From: Mycobacterium sp.
Lineage (GTDB): Bacteria; Actinomycetota; Actinomycetes; Mycobacteriales; Mycobacteriaceae
Assembly (NCBI RefSeq): GCF_008709575.1
Contig: NZ_VYIK01000027.1
Coordinates: 1 to 45,594, forward strand
DNA length: 45,594 bases
Direction: 5' to 3'
Part shown: positions 1 to 8,994 of the stretch, in pieces
Layout: each line of letters starts with the position of its first letter
Numbering within the stretch: the first letter of the stretch is position 1
Notes under the pieces: generated by a model
Database searches by the model: none
The model's input: the letters and a program-made list of their open reading frames with translations, nothing else
What the model was told of the DNA's origin: nothing
Program-made: the position numbers and the translations under genes

Positions 1-867
1 CGCAGTTCACCGCGCAGCGATTCGCTGAAGGTGTTGACGAACGCTTTGGTGGCCGATATCGCCAATTTCTTCGGCGAGATCGATCATGACCGGCTGCTGG
101 AACTAGTCAGCAGGCGGGTGTCGGATCGGCGGGTGCTCAAACTGCTGCGTTTGTGGCTGCAAGCAGGGGTGATGGTCGAGGGTGCGGTCGAGCGGACGGT
201 CGCTGGCACCCCTCAAGGCGGCGTCATTTCGCCGTTGTTGGCCAACATCTTCTTGCATGTGCTCGACACCGAGTTGTCTGCCCGTGGGGTAGGTGAGTTG
301 GTGCGTTACGCCGATGACGGTGTGGTGTTGTGCCGCTCGGCAGCGCAGGCTGAGCACGCTTTGGCGGCAGTGGGAGAAATCCTGGTGTCGCTGGGGTTGC
401 GGTTGCATCCGGATAAAACGAAGGTGGTGGACCTTAGAGCGGGTCGGGAGGGTCTTGACTTCCTGGGTTGCCATTTCCGGGCACGCATGTCGGGGCGGCT
501 GTGGGAACAGCGGCGGGTCATCCGCTACTACCTGCATCGTTGGCCCTCGCAGCGGGCAATGAAACGGCTCCGGGACAAGGTCAAAGACCGGACCGGCCGC
601 AACCGTGTGGGGCAGGACATCCGCGAGGTGATCGCGGAGCTGAATCCGATCCTGCGGGGTTGGGGTAACTACTTTCGTACCGGCAACGCCGCCAAGAAGT
701 TCCGCCAGATCGACTGGTATGTCATGAGGCGTTTGTTCCGCTTGATGGTCAAGAAGCGGGGCCGCAATCTTCGGGCAGGCCAGGCCGATCAGTGGACCGA
801 GGAGTGGTTTAACGGGCACGGCCTGCACCGGCTTCGCGGCACCATCCGCTATCCGAAGGCGGCGTAA
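1..867 (+). CDS. ltrA: Group II intron reverse transcriptase/maturase (5' end outside window)
   Basis: Intron-encoded protein that reverse-transcribes the spliced intron RNA and, as maturase, helps it fold and splice. The reading frame is open from the first base, so the protein is cut by the window edge; an internal GTG at 31 is not a credible start. Counting from 31, visible RT motifs are the ADIANFF...IDHD block (about 8-20), the PQGGVISPLLAN block (61-72) and the catalytic YADD (93-96). The C-terminal third carries the group II maturase-specific domain (LRGWGNYF and WYVMRRLF segments). There is no HNH endonuclease domain before the stop. The first ten codons of the window match the family poorly, so a frameshift just upstream cannot be excluded. 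Confidence 0.9.
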   Translation, partial: RSSPRSDSLKVLTNALVADIANFFGEIDHDRLLELVSRRVSDRRVLKLLRLWLQAGVMVEGAVERTVAGTPQGGVISPLLANIFLHVLDTELSARGVGELVRYADDGVVLCRSAAQAEHALAAVGEILVSLGLRLHPDKTKVVDLRAGREGLDFLGCHFRARMSGRLWEQRRVIRYYLHRWPSQRAMKRLRDKVKDRTGRNRVGQDIREVIAELNPILRGWGNYFRTGNAAKKFRQIDWYVMRRLFRLMVKKRGRNLRAGQADQWTEEWFNGHGLHRLRGTIRYPKAA

Positions 868-887
868 CCATGTCTAGAAGATCATCG

Positions 888-975
888 GTAAGCCGTGTGC
901 GGGAAAACCGCACGCACGGATTGAAAGGGGGATGGGGAAACGGGTTCGCTCTGCGGACACCGCGCCCCTGACTAC
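888..975 (+). ncRNA. Group II intron domains V and VI
   Basis: The segment from about 891 contains AGCCGTGTGCGG, a GAAAA loop and CCGCACGCACGG, which folds into the hairpin with internal bulge typical of domain V, including the AGC catalytic triad at its 5' side. A second GGGG/CCCC-closed stem follows (about 928-967), the expected position of branch-point domain VI. Presence of intact V and VI behind an intact RT suggests the intron may still be able to splice. Exact pairings of domain VI and the branch-point A were not proven by folding. Confidence 0.75.
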
Positions 976-977
976 CA

Positions 978-2963
978 ATGCGGATCGCCCGCCCGTTCTT
1001 CGCCGTGTTGGCGGCGCTGCTGATCGCCGGACTGCTGCTGGCGCCGGGCGCGGTCGCCCAGTGGCCGTTCCGGCTGCCGGCCTACGTCACCGACAACGCC
1101 GGGGTATTGAACGCCTCGAGCCGAAGCGCCGTCGAGTCGGCCGTCGACAGGCTCTACGACGATCGCCACGTGCGGCTGTGGGTGGTCTACGTCGACACCT
1201 TCTCCGGGCAGGCGCCGCTGAGCTGGGCGCAAAGCACCCGACGGGCCAGCGACTTGGGCGCCTACGACGCACTGCTGGCGGTGGCCACCAGCGCCCGTGC
1301 CTACGCGTTCGTGGTGCCCTCGACGGTGCAGACCGTCACCGCCCGGCAGGTGGACGACCTGCGGCGCAACCAGATCGAGCCGGCGCTGCACCGCGGCGAC
1401 TGGGCCGGCGCAGCGATCGCCGCCGCCGACGGGCTCAACCGCAGCCGGGGTGTTGGCCCGGCGGCGGGCTGGCGGCCGTTGCTGGTCGCGCTGGGTGTGA
1501 TCGCAGTGGCGGTCCTGGCGCTGTTGCTGGTGATGCGCTACCGCCGGCTGCGCCGATACCAGGCCGCGGTGGCGGCGGCGAACCGGATCGACCTCACCGA
1601 CCCGGACGCGCTGGCCGAGGTGCCGCTCGACGTGCTCGACGAACTGTCGCAGTCGATGGTGGTGCGCGTCGACAACGCGGTGCGCACCAGCGCCAACGAA
1701 TTGGCTTTGGCAGTCGAGGAATTCGGGCAGCAACGGACCGAGCCGTTCACCCGGGCGGTCAACAATGCCAAAGCGGCGTTAGCGCAAGCGTTCACCGTGC
1801 GCCACCAACTCGACGACGTGACACCCGAGACGCCGGCCGAGCGGCGCGAACTGCTGACCCGGGTGATCGTGTCGGCGGCGCGGGCCGATAAGGAGCTGCA
1901 GGCGCAGACCGAGGCCTTCGAGCAGCTGCGTGATCTGGTGGTCAACGCGCCCTCGCGGCTGGACATGCTGACCCGGCAGGTCGTCGAGCTGACCGCGCGC
2001 ATCGAACCGGCAGAACAACGGCTGGCTGCGCTGCACGATGAATTCGACTCCGCCGCATTGGCTTCGGTATCGGGCAACGTCGCTTCGGCCAAAGAGCGGT
2101 TGGTGTTTGCCGAGCAGAACATCACCTCGGCTCGTAATCTGGCCAACCGGCCGGTCAGCGGCGGGCAAGCCGGGCTGGTCGACGCGGTCCGCGGCGCCGA
2201 GGCCGCTCTCGGACAAGCCCGTTCGCTGCTGGACGCGGTCGACGGCGCCGCCGAGGACATCCGTCGCGCGGTCGCCGCGCTGCCGTCGCTGATCGCCGAC
2301 GTCGAGTCCGGCATCGAGCAGGCCGATACCCACCTGGCCGACGCCGCCAATGCCGTGGCTCCGCATGCGGGCGACCTGGCCGCAGCACGCGCCGCCGCCG
2401 CCGCCGCGGTCGATGCCGCCCGCGCCACTGGAACCGCCGACCCGCTCGGCGCGTTCGTCCGGCTCACCGATGCTCACGCCACCCTGGATCGGCTGCTGAG
2501 CACGCTCGCCGAGGAACACGCCACCGCCGAGCGCCTCACCCGCACCTTCGAGCAGGCGATCTTCACCGCGGAGTCGCGGGTGCGCGCGGTCTCGGACTAC
2601 ATCGACACCCGGCGCGGCAGCATCGGCCCCGAGGCGCGCACCCGGTTGGCGGAGGCCAGCCGGCAGCTGCAAGCCGCGCACGGCAAACAGGCGACGAACC
2701 TCAGCGAGGCGATCGCGCATGCCAACAGCGCCTCGTCGCTGGCCGTGCAGGCGCAGTCCCTGGCCAATGCCGACGTCCAGTCCGCGCAATTGGCCTACCG
2801 CGGCCGTTACAGCGGCAGCAATATGGGCGCCATGATGGGCGGCATCATCCTCGGGGATCTTCTCGGCGGCGCGATGCGCGGCGGCTTCGGCAGCGGAGGC
2901 CCGGCGTCGTTCGGAGGGTCGTCAGGTGACGACGGGTTCCTGGGCGGGGGCGGGCGGTTCTGA
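978..2963 (+). CDS. TPM-domain membrane protein (Rv2345-like)
   Basis: Predicted 661-residue secreted or membrane-anchored protein of unknown role, homologous to M. tuberculosis Rv2345. Residues 1-28 form a signal peptide (MRIARPFF... ending APGAVAQ). A TPM domain (TLP18.3/Psb32/MOLO-1 fold) follows to about residue 155, and one membrane helix lies at about 167-188. The rest is a long Ala/Glu/Arg-rich helical region, probably coiled coil, ending in a Gly-rich tail. TPM domains in other systems act in photosystem repair or as accessory phosphatase-like modules; no specific reaction can be assigned here. The ATG at 978 starts 2 bp after the inferred end of the group II intron, so its ribosome binding site would have to come from intron sequence or from the spliced exon. 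It converges on glyS. Confidence 0.85.
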   Translation: MRIARPFFAVLAALLIAGLLLAPGAVAQWPFRLPAYVTDNAGVLNASSRSAVESAVDRLYDDRHVRLWVVYVDTFSGQAPLSWAQSTRRASDLGAYDALLAVATSARAYAFVVPSTVQTVTARQVDDLRRNQIEPALHRGDWAGAAIAAADGLNRSRGVGPAAGWRPLLVALGVIAVAVLALLLVMRYRRLRRYQAAVAAANRIDLTDPDALAEVPLDVLDELSQSMVVRVDNAVRTSANELALAVEEFGQQRTEPFTRAVNNAKAALAQAFTVRHQLDDVTPETPAERRELLTRVIVSAARADKELQAQTEAFEQLRDLVVNAPSRLDMLTRQVVELTARIEPAEQRLAALHDEFDSAALASVSGNVASAKERLVFAEQNITSARNLANRPVSGGQAGLVDAVRGAEAALGQARSLLDAVDGAAEDIRRAVAALPSLIADVESGIEQADTHLADAANAVAPHAGDLAAARAAAAAAVDAARATGTADPLGAFVRLTDAHATLDRLLSTLAEEHATAERLTRTFEQAIFTAESRVRAVSDYIDTRRGSIGPEARTRLAEASRQLQAAHGKQATNLSEAIAHANSASSLAVQAQSLANADVQSAQLAYRGRYSGSNMGAMMGGIILGDLLGGAMRGGFGSGGPASFGGSSGDDGFLGGGGRF

Positions 2964-2981
2964 CAGGTTCGGCGCTGCCCG

Positions 2982-2996
2982 AAACCGGGGCGGTTT
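2982..2996. terminator. Possible weak hairpin between convergent genes
   Basis: The 47-bp gap between the TPM gene and glyS contains AAACC-ggggc-GGTTT, a 5-bp stem with a 5-nt loop. There is no U tract. It is the only structure seen there and may act as a short bidirectional terminator; support is weak. Confidence 0.25.
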
Positions 2997-3010
2997 GGTT
3001 CTGGGCTGGC

Positions 3011-4402
3011 CTAGCAGCCTTTCAGCCGTGCCGCCAGGTAGTCGGCCACGCCGCCGATGCCGATCCGCTCCTGGGTCATCGTGTCGCGTTCGCGGACCGT
3101 GACCGCATGGTCGTCGAGGGTGTCGAAATCCACAGTCACGCAAAACGGTGTTCCGATTTCGTCTTGGCGTCGATAACGCCGCCCGATGGCGCCGGCGTCG
3201 TCGAACTCGACATTCCAGCACTTGCGCAACTCGGCGGCCAGATCGCGGGCCCTGGGACTCAAGTCGGCGTGCCGCGAGAGTGGCAGCACCGCGACCTTGA
3301 CCGGCGCCAGCCGGGGATCCAGCCGCAACACCGTGCGTTTTTCCATCCCACCCTTGGCGTTGGGAGCTTCGTCCTCGACGTAGGCGTCGATCAAAAACGC
3401 CATGAAGGAGCGGGTCAGCCCGGCCGCCGGTTCGATCACGTACGGCACATACCGGGTGTCGGTGACCGGGTCGTAATACGACAGGTCGACTCCGGAGTGC
3501 TTCGAGTGTGTGGACAAGTCGAAATCGGTGCGGTTGGCCACCCCCTCCAGCTCGCCCCAGGGATTGCCGGCGAAGCCGAATTTGTACTCGATGTCGACGG
3601 TGCGGTTCGAGTAGTGCGACAACTTTTCCTTGGGATGCTCCCACAGCCGCAGGTTGTCGGGATCGATACCGAGGTCGACGTACCAGGCCAGCCGGGTGTC
3701 GATCCAATACTGGTGCCACTCCGGAGCCGTCGACGGCTCGACGAAGAACTCCATCTCCATCTGCTCGAATTCGCGGGTGCGGAAGATGAAGTTGCCGGGG
3801 GTGATCTCGTTGCGGAAGCTCTTGCCGGTCTGCGCGATACCGAACGGCGGTTTTTTGCGCGACGTCGTCATCACATTGGCGAAGTTGACGAAGATGCCCT
3901 GCGCGGTCTCCGGCCGCAGGTAGTGCAGCCCCTCCTCGGTTTCGATCGGCCCGAGGTAGGTTTTGAGCATCATGTTGAATTCGCGCGGTTCGGTCCACTG
4001 GCCGGGCTCGCCGGTGTCGGGGTCGCGGATATCGGCCAGCCCGCCCGGCGGCGGGTGCCCGTGTTTTTGTTCGTATGCCTCGATGAGGTGATCGGCGCGG
4101 TAGCGCTTGTGGGTGATCAGCGATTCGACCAGCGGATCGTGGAACACCTCGACATGCCCGGAGGCAACCCACACCTCGCGCGGCAGGATGATCGAGGAAT
4201 CCAGCCCGACGACGTCGTCGCGGCCGGTCACGACCGATTTCCACCACTGCCGTTTGATGTTCTCCTTGAGTTCCACCCCGAGCGGGCCGTAATCCCACGC
4301 CGACTTAGTGCCGCCGTAGATCTCACCGGACGGATAAACCAGTCCGCGCCGTTTGGCCAAGTTCACGATGGTGTCGATCACGGACGCCACGAGGTGGTGC
4401 AC
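3011..4402 (-). CDS. glyS: Glycyl-tRNA synthetase
   Basis: Class II glycyl-tRNA synthetase (homodimeric, eukaryote/archaea-like type used by actinobacteria), charging tRNA-Gly with glycine in the cytoplasm. The N-terminus reads [13 protein letters not shown] followed by the motif 1 region ([17 protein letters not shown]). Motif 2 ([19 protein letters not shown]) and motif 3 ([10 protein letters not shown]) are both clear, and an anticodon-binding domain fills the C-terminus ([24 protein letters not shown]). The frame is open 11 codons further upstream, but the GTG at 4402 gives 463 residues, the length I recall for Rv2357c, with a matching N-terminus ([10 protein letters not shown]). An AGGAG lies directly before this GTG, which is unusually close; a GTG five codons in (VIDT) is an alternative. 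Divergent from smtB. Confidence 0.95.
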   Translation of the reverse strand: MHHLVASVIDTIVNLAKRRGLVYPSGEIYGGTKSAWDYGPLGVELKENIKRQWWKSVVTGRDDVVGLDSSIILPREVWVASGHVEVFHDPLVESLITHKRYRADHLIEAYEQKHGHPPPGGLADIRDPDTGEPGQWTEPREFNMMLKTYLGPIETEEGLHYLRPETAQGIFVNFANVMTTSRKKPPFGIAQTGKSFRNEITPGNFIFRTREFEQMEMEFFVEPSTAPEWHQYWIDTRLAWYVDLGIDPDNLRLWEHPKEKLSHYSNRTVDIEYKFGFAGNPWGELEGVANRTDFDLSTHSKHSGVDLSYYDPVTDTRYVPYVIEPAAGLTRSFMAFLIDAYVEDEAPNAKGGMEKRTVLRLDPRLAPVKVAVLPLSRHADLSPRARDLAAELRKCWNVEFDDAGAIGRRYRRQDEIGTPFCVTVDFDTLDDHAVTVRERDTMTQERIGIGGVADYLAARLKGC

Positions 4403-4518
4403 TCCTGTCTGTGGATGGGGACGATCCGGGGGCATCGCCGGCCAGAGCCTTCGTCATCCTAGCGATCACGGCACGGCCTTTGACATGCGTCTGCGTGCAT
4501 GTGACAGTGGACTCACCC

Positions 4519-4538
4519 GACAATGATTCTCAATTGAC
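4519..4538. promoter_or_regulatory. Candidate SmtB/Zur operator upstream of smtB
   Basis: An AT-rich stretch (GACAATGATTCTCAATTGAC) stands out 20-40 bp before the smtB start. It contains TGA-ttc-TCA as a symmetric core with partly symmetric flanks. ArsR-family SmtB is known to autoregulate the smtB-zur operon in M. tuberculosis through an imperfect inverted repeat in this position, so this is the natural candidate. A second inverted repeat, ACATGC-N8-GCATGT, lies at 4483-4502. The assignment is by position and symmetry only. Confidence 0.45.
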
Positions 4539-4559
4539 CCAGGCTCGAAGGTGATGGTC

Positions 4560-4934
4560 ATGCCTCCCGCAACGTCAATGGCAGCCGACGTGGGCGCCGA
4601 AATCGGTGCTCACCGGCACCGCGGGGCAACCGCAAGTCCGCCGCCTCCGCGCGAGGTGCTCGACGCTGCGGGCGAACTACTGCGGGCGCTGGCTGCCCCG
4701 GTACGGATCGCGATTGTACTGCAGCTGCGCGAATCCCAGCGCTGTGTGCACGAATTGGTCGATGTGCTCGGCGTGCCGCAACCGCTGATCAGCCAGCACC
4801 TGAAGATCCTCAAGGCGGCCGGTGTGGTCTCCGGGGAGCGGGTGGGCCGGGAAGTGCTCTACCGGCTGGCCGATCACCATCTCGCTCATATCGTCATCGA
4901 TGCCGTGGCTCACGCGGGCGAGGACACGTCGTGA
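4560..4934 (+). CDS. smtB: ArsR/SmtB-family zinc-sensing repressor
   Basis: Small winged-helix dimeric repressor that leaves DNA when zinc is high. It forms an operon with zur, so zinc controls zur expression. The protein is 124 residues from the ATG at 4560, which has AAGGTG about 8 bp upstream; GTG 4551 and ATG 4554 are in frame and possible. The winged helix is seen as PVRIAIVLQL, then the recognition-helix region PQPLISQHLKILK, then the wing GVVSGERVGREVLY. The alpha-5 metal-binding pattern D-H-H...H...E is present in ADHHLAHIVIDAVAHAGE near the C-terminus. The stop overlaps the zur GTG start in GTGA, indicating translational coupling. Confidence 0.93.
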   Translation: MPPATSMAADVGAEIGAHRHRGATASPPPPREVLDAAGELLRALAAPVRIAIVLQLRESQRCVHELVDVLGVPQPLISQHLKILKAAGVVSGERVGREVLYRLADHHLAHIVIDAVAHAGEDTS

Positions 4935-5329
4935 GCGGCGCCAGCATGCGTGCCACCCGGCAACGGGCGGCGATCGCGACCCTGCTGGACACGATTGACG
5001 ACTTCCGGTCGGCCCAGGAGTTGTACGACGAATTGCGCCGGCGCGGGGAGAACATCGGTCTGACCACCGTCTATCGGACTCTGCAGTCGATGTCGTCGGC
5101 GGGCCTGGTCGACACGCTGCGCAACGACACCGGGGAATCGGTCTATCGACGCTGCTCGGAGCATCATCACCATCATTTGATCTGCCGCAGTTGCGGATCC
5201 ACCGTGGAGATCGGCGACCACGAGGTCGAGACCTGGGCGACGAAGGTGGCCGCCGGGCATGGATTTTCCGACGTCAGCCACACCATCGAGATCTTCGGGA
5301 CCTGTTCGCGGTGTCGCACGCCGGCCTAG
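4931..5329 (+). CDS. zur: Zinc uptake regulator, Fur family
   Basis: Fur-family repressor (Rv2359, FurB/Zur) that in M. tuberculosis represses zinc uptake genes, alternative ribosomal proteins and the esx-3 cluster when zinc is bound. The 132-residue protein has the N-terminal winged helix (RATRQRAAIATLL; LTTVYRTLQSM) and a His-rich metal segment (RRCSEHHHHHLIC). It also has CRSC and C-terminal CSRC pairs that form the structural zinc site. The start GTG at 4931 overlaps the smtB stop by 4 nt. The 3' end overlaps the convergent Rv2360c-like gene by 4 nt, so there is no room for an independent terminator. Confidence 0.95.
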   Translation: MSGASMRATRQRAAIATLLDTIDDFRSAQELYDELRRRGENIGLTTVYRTLQSMSSAGLVDTLRNDTGESVYRRCSEHHHHHLICRSCGSTVEIGDHEVETWATKVAAGHGFSDVSHTIEIFGTCSRCRTPA

Positions 5330-5745
5330 TGGGCGACCAGCGCGCGGCGGATCTCGCTGCCCTTGTCGAGCACCATCAGGACCAAAGTGCGCAGTGCTTC
5401 GTCGGTCAGGCCCGAGCCCGGGAAGTTGTAGCGCAAAATCACATCGGCGATTTTCCCCGACGGGCGAGCAGCGGCTGTGTCACGGGCCTTTTCGACCAAG
5501 ACCACCGACCCGAGCAGGGTGCTGTCGACCTGCTCGGCTACCCGTTCGCGGGTCTTCTTGGTCAACAACAGGTCCCAAACCAACACCTGAGTCAGCGACA
5601 CCAGGTCGAGGTTCTCGACGATGGTCACCACCCGCAACGAAGCTAACGTGCCGTTGTGGCGGACGGTCAGCGCGCCGTCGGCTTCCTGTTGGACCGACAA
5701 CACCTCGCCCAGCACGCAAGCCAGCCGCTCCGGTAGCGACGACAT
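5326..5745 (-). CDS. Conserved hypothetical protein (Rv2360c-like)
   Basis: A 139-residue cytoplasmic protein without signal peptide or membrane helix, in the position of M. tuberculosis Rv2360c. The sequence shows an alternating beta/alpha pattern (LRVVTIVENLDLVSLTQVLV, VADVILRYNFPG) but no catalytic motif I recognise. Its start codon overlaps the uppS stop by one base (TAATG), so it is co-translated with uppS in a recO-uppS-Rv2360c operon. That context suggests expression with decaprenyl phosphate synthesis but does not define a function. Confidence 0.85.
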   Translation of the reverse strand: MSSLPERLACVLGEVLSVQQEADGALTVRHNGTLASLRVVTIVENLDLVSLTQVLVWDLLLTKKTRERVAEQVDSTLLGSVVLVEKARDTAAARPSGKIADVILRYNFPGSGLTDEALRTLVLMVLDKGSEIRRALVAH

Positions 5746-6656
5746 TAGGCTGTCCCGAATCGCCGATGCCGTGTCGCATATTCTGCACAGGCGGCCCAGA
5801 GATCACGGCGGTCATAGTCGGGCCAGAGTTTCTCGGAGAAGACGTACTCCGCGTACGCTGCTTGCCACAGCATGAAGTTGCTGGACCGCTTTTCTCCGGA
5901 GGTTCGCAGCAGCAAGTCCACATCGGGAATGTCGGGCCGGTGCAGGTGATGGGTGATCGTCGCCTCGGTGATGCGGTCCGGGCTCAATTTTCCCGCGACT
6001 GCCTCACGTGCGATTGCCCTTGCAGCCTCCGTGATCTCGGTCCGACCGCCGTAGTTGACGCAGTAATTGATCGTGATGACGTCATTGTCGCGTGTCATCT
6101 CCTCCGCGATTGCCAATTCCTTGATGACGCTGCGCCACAGGCGTGCTCGAGATCCCACCCACCGAATCTTCACGCCCATCTCGTTGAGTTTTTCCCGGCG
6201 GCGTCGCACCACATCGCGGTTAAAGCCCATCAGGAAGCGAACCTCCTCAGGCGAACGCTTCCAGTTTTCGGTCGAGAAAGCATAAAGACTGAGCCACTTG
6301 ATGCCGATTTCTATCGCCCCGCACGCGACATCGATCACCACCGCCTCCCCCATCTTGTGACCCTCGATGCGGGTCAATCCCCGTTGGGTCGCCCAACGGC
6401 CGTTGCCGTCCATAACGATCGCCACATGACGGGGTAGCTGGTCGGCGGGGATCCGCGGCGGCGCCGCCTTCGACGGATGCTGAGGCGGCCGGCGCGGACC
6501 GCCGCCGGGCGACGGCGGCAGCTCGGGAAAGACCACCGGCCAGGTAGAGGTGTCGGGGAAAGTGGGATAGTCGTCGGGAGCCGGTGCCAGCTGAGGGAAG
6601 ACGTCTCGGTGGCGTTCGACACTAGGCGTGGCGCTGCTGCCCCGGTTCGTCCGCAT
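5745..6656 (-). CDS. uppS: Long-chain cis-prenyltransferase (decaprenyl diphosphate synthase)
   Basis: Adds isopentenyl units to an allylic diphosphate to make the C50 decaprenyl diphosphate carrier lipid used for peptidoglycan, arabinogalactan and mannan assembly; equivalent to Rv2361c. The 303-residue protein has a Pro-rich N-terminal extension of about 75 residues, also present in the M. tuberculosis enzyme, before the cis-prenyltransferase core. Catalytic Asp83 lies in the [10 protein letters not shown] motif; [13 protein letters not shown], the RTSGE motif ([13 protein letters not shown]) and ELxW-like LWPDYD follow. The N-terminus overlaps the recO 3' end by about 35 nt on the same strand; a later start is possible because the extension is poorly conserved at its very tip. 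Confidence 0.95.
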   Translation of the reverse strand: MRTNRGSSATPSVERHRDVFPQLAPAPDDYPTFPDTSTWPVVFPELPPSPGGGPRRPPQHPSKAAPPRIPADQLPRHVAIVMDGNGRWATQRGLTRIEGHKMGEAVVIDVACGAIEIGIKWLSLYAFSTENWKRSPEEVRFLMGFNRDVVRRRREKLNEMGVKIRWVGSRARLWRSVIKELAIAEEMTRDNDVITINYCVNYGGRTEITEAARAIAREAVAGKLSPDRITEATITHHLHRPDIPDVDLLLRTSGEKRSSNFMLWQAAYAEYVFSEKLWPDYDRRDLWAACAEYATRHRRFGTA

Positions 6657-7449
6657 GGGCCATATCCTGCCCGATCAGCGCCCCTCGCCGGTCGGCGACC
6701 GCTCGGTCAACCCGATACTTGTGTTCCACCAGTGGCAACGTGCGCAGCCGGCGCTCCAGATGCCACTGCAGGTGGCCGGCCACCAACCCGCTGACGTGGC
6801 TGCGGGCTGACTGCGGCGCGGCCTGGGCCGCCTCCCAGTCGCCGTCGCGCAGCGCGATCATCAGGTCGAGCACGCCCGGCGGCGGAGTGGTGGAGCCGGC
6901 CGGGCGGCAATACCCGCAGACACTGCCACCCGCGCCGACGTGAAACGCCCGATGCGGACCCGGTGCGGCGCAGCGGGCGCATTCGGTCAACGCCGGCGCC
7001 CAGCCGGCGACCCCCATGGCGCGCAGTAGATAAGCGTCCAGCACCAGCTCACGGGGCCGTTGTCCGTCGGCCACCGCCCGTAACGCGCCGACCGTGAGCC
7101 GATGCAGTGCCCGAACCGGCACCCGCTCTTCACCGGCGAGGCGTTCGGCGGTTTCCAGCATCACGCAGGCGCAGGTGTAACGACCGTAGTCGCTGACGAT
7201 GTCGGCGGCGAACGCATCGATCGAGACGACCTGGGTGACGATGTCGAGGTTGCGGCCCGGATGCAGTTGCACATCGATATGCGCGAACGGCTCCAGCCGT
7301 GCGCCGAACTTGCTGCGGGTGCGGCGCACACCCTTGGCCACCGCGCGGACCAGCCCGTGGTCACAGGTAAGCAAAGTGACGATCCGGTCGGCTTCGCCGA
7401 GCTTGTGCTGGCGCAACACCACCGCCCGGTCCCGGTACAGCCGCATCAC
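6622..7449 (-). CDS. recO: DNA repair protein RecO
   Basis: Recombination mediator that, with RecR, loads RecA on SSB-coated single strands. The 275-residue protein has an N-terminal OB fold ([20 protein letters not shown]... [17 protein letters not shown]). A central helical region and a four-cysteine zinc module ([11 protein letters not shown], then CGYC) follow, as in the family. It is the first gene of the minus-strand recO-uppS-Rv2360c operon and diverges from amiA2. Confidence 0.95.
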   Translation of the reverse strand: MMRLYRDRAVVLRQHKLGEADRIVTLLTCDHGLVRAVAKGVRRTRSKFGARLEPFAHIDVQLHPGRNLDIVTQVVSIDAFAADIVSDYGRYTCACVMLETAERLAGEERVPVRALHRLTVGALRAVADGQRPRELVLDAYLLRAMGVAGWAPALTECARCAAPGPHRAFHVGAGGSVCGYCRPAGSTTPPPGVLDLMIALRDGDWEAAQAAPQSARSHVSGLVAGHLQWHLERRLRTLPLVEHKYRVDRAVADRRGALIGQDMAHADEPGQQRHA

Positions 7450-7509
7450 CTCAGTGTGTCATTGCATGACGACATTGCTTGATTGCCCGCGCCGATACGC
7501 TTTTATGCA

Positions 7510-8994
7510 ATGTCCGACCCTGCCGCATCCCGCCTCCCGACGCTGACCGACCAGCTTTACCTGCTGGCCAGCGGTGCGGTGACCTCGCTCGAACTGGTCC
7601 GACGCTCACTGCACGCCATCGAGGCCAGCCAGTCCACGCTCAACGCCTTCCGCGTGGTGCTGACCGACTCGGCGCTGGCCGATGCCGCCGAGGCCGACCG
7701 GCGGCGGGCCAGCGGCCAGGACGCTCCCCTGCTCGGTATCCCGATCGCGGTCAAAGACGACGTCGACATCGCCGGGGTACCGACCGCATTCGGCACCTCG
7801 GGGCATGTCCGCGACGCCACTGCCGATGCCGAGGTGGTGCGCCGCCTCAAGGCGGCCGGGGCGGTGATCGTCGGTAAAACCAACACCTGCGAGCTGGGCC
7901 AATGGCCATTCACCAGCGGGCCAGGGTTCGGCCATACCCGCAATCCGTGGTCGCCCCGGCACACCCCGGGCGGGTCGTCGGGCGGCAGCGCCGCCGCAGT
8001 AGCGGCCGGACTGGTCACCGCAGCAATCGGTTCCGACGGGGCCGGCAGCGTCCGCATCCCCGCAGCGTGGACCCATCTGGTGGGGATCAAGCCGCAACGT
8101 GGCCGTATCTCGACCTGGCCGCTGCCGGAAGCCTTCAACGGCATCACGGTCAACGGCGTTTTGGCCCGCACCGTCGCCGACGCGGCGCTGGTGCTCGACG
8201 CCGCCTCGGGCAACGCCGAGGGTGATCTGCACAAGCCGCCGCCGGTGCGGGTGTCCGACCACGTGGGCCGCGCGCCGGGCCCGTTGCGGATCGCGATGTC
8301 GACGCGGTTTCCGTTCACCGGGTTCGCAGCCCGGCTACACCCGGAGATCAGGGCCGCGCTGGAAACGGTGGCCGATCAACTGAAGCTGCTCGGCCATACC
8401 GTGGTGGCGGGCAATCCGGACTACGGGGTGAGGTTGGCCTGGAACTTTCTGGCCCGGTCCACCTCGGGTCTGCTCGAGTGGGCCGAGCGGCTGGGCGACG
8501 GGGTCGACTGGGATCCGCGCACCCTGGCCAACATGCGGGTGGGGCGGGTGCTCTCGGAATCGATACTGCGCAATGCCCGCGCACGGGAAGCCGCCGATCA
8601 GCGCCGAGTAGGTACGATTTTCCGGTTCGTCGACGTGGTGCTGGCGCCGACGACCGCGCAGCCGCCACCGCTGGTCGACAGCTTCGACACGTTGGGCAGC
8701 CTGGCCACTGACCGTGCGATGATCGCGGCGTGCCCGGTGACCTGGCCGTGGAACGTACTGGGCTGGCCGTCGATCAACGTCCCGGCGGGATTCACCTCCG
8801 ACGGCCTGCCGATAGGTGTGCAGCTGATGGGCCCCGCCAACAGCGAGCCGTTGTTGGTGTCGCTGGCCGCCGAACTGGAAGCGGTCAACGGCTGGGCGGC
8901 CAAACAGCCGACGGCCTGGTGGCACACCGGCACCGATGTCCCGCCGGCCCCCAGCGGTGGTCTTGCCGCCGGAGGCATCCTCGGTGACATTTAA
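7510..8994 (+). CDS. amiA2: Amidase signature enzyme (AmiA2-like)
   Basis: Amidase-signature hydrolase converting a carboxamide to the acid and ammonia; the natural substrate is not known. The Ser-cisSer-Lys triad is visible. The lysine is in GIPIAVKDDVD, the Gly/Ser-rich signature is TPGGSSGGSAAAVAAG, and the nucleophile serine is in SDGAGSVRIPA. A C-terminal segment (SINVPAGFTSDGLPIGVQLMG) is also typical. The ATG at 7510 gives 494 residues and the N-terminus expected from Rv2363; the frame is open nine codons further upstream. The stop overlaps the convergent era gene by 4 nt. Confidence 0.93.
   Translation: MSDPAASRLPTLTDQLYLLASGAVTSLELVRRSLHAIEASQSTLNAFRVVLTDSALADAAEADRRRASGQDAPLLGIPIAVKDDVDIAGVPTAFGTSGHVRDATADAEVVRRLKAAGAVIVGKTNTCELGQWPFTSGPGFGHTRNPWSPRHTPGGSSGGSAAAVAAGLVTAAIGSDGAGSVRIPAAWTHLVGIKPQRGRISTWPLPEAFNGITVNGVLARTVADAALVLDAASGNAEGDLHKPPPVRVSDHVGRAPGPLRIAMSTRFPFTGFAARLHPEIRAALETVADQLKLLGHTVVAGNPDYGVRLAWNFLARSTSGLLEWAERLGDGVDWDPRTLANMRVGRVLSESILRNARAREAADQRRVGTIFRFVDVVLAPTTAQPPPLVDSFDTLGSLATDRAMIAACPVTWPWNVLGWPSINVPAGFTSDGLPIGVQLMGPANSEPLLVSLAAELEAVNGWAAKQPTAWWHTGTDVPPAPSGGLAAGGILGDI

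Larger units (their letters stand above)
1..975 (+). mobile_element. Group II intron, 3' part (RT/maturase ORF plus domains V-VI)
   Basis: The left edge of the window lies inside a bacterial group II intron. What is visible is most of the intron-encoded reverse transcriptase/maturase, followed within about 25 bp by a domain V-like hairpin (about 890-923) and a domain VI-like stem ending near 975. The 5' half of the intron, the start of the protein and the insertion site are outside the window. The 3' boundary is placed at ...CTGACTAC because group II introns end in AY and the next gene starts at 978; it is an estimate good to a few bases. The maturase lacks a C-terminal HNH endonuclease, as in several bacterial classes. 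No target-site duplication is expected for this element type. Confidence 0.85.

Noticed and set aside
932..1891. Arg-rich 319-codon frame beginning in intron domain VI
   Set aside because: Overlaps the intron end and the TPM gene in another frame; Arg/Ala/Gly-only composition shows a GC artefact.
3107..4462. Long 451-codon plus-strand frame opposite glyS
   Set aside because: Antisense shadow of a clearly conserved synthetase, caused by high GC; no family features.
5160..5176. CAT/CAC trinucleotide run in zur
   Set aside because: It encodes the conserved His-rich metal site, not a microsatellite of interest.
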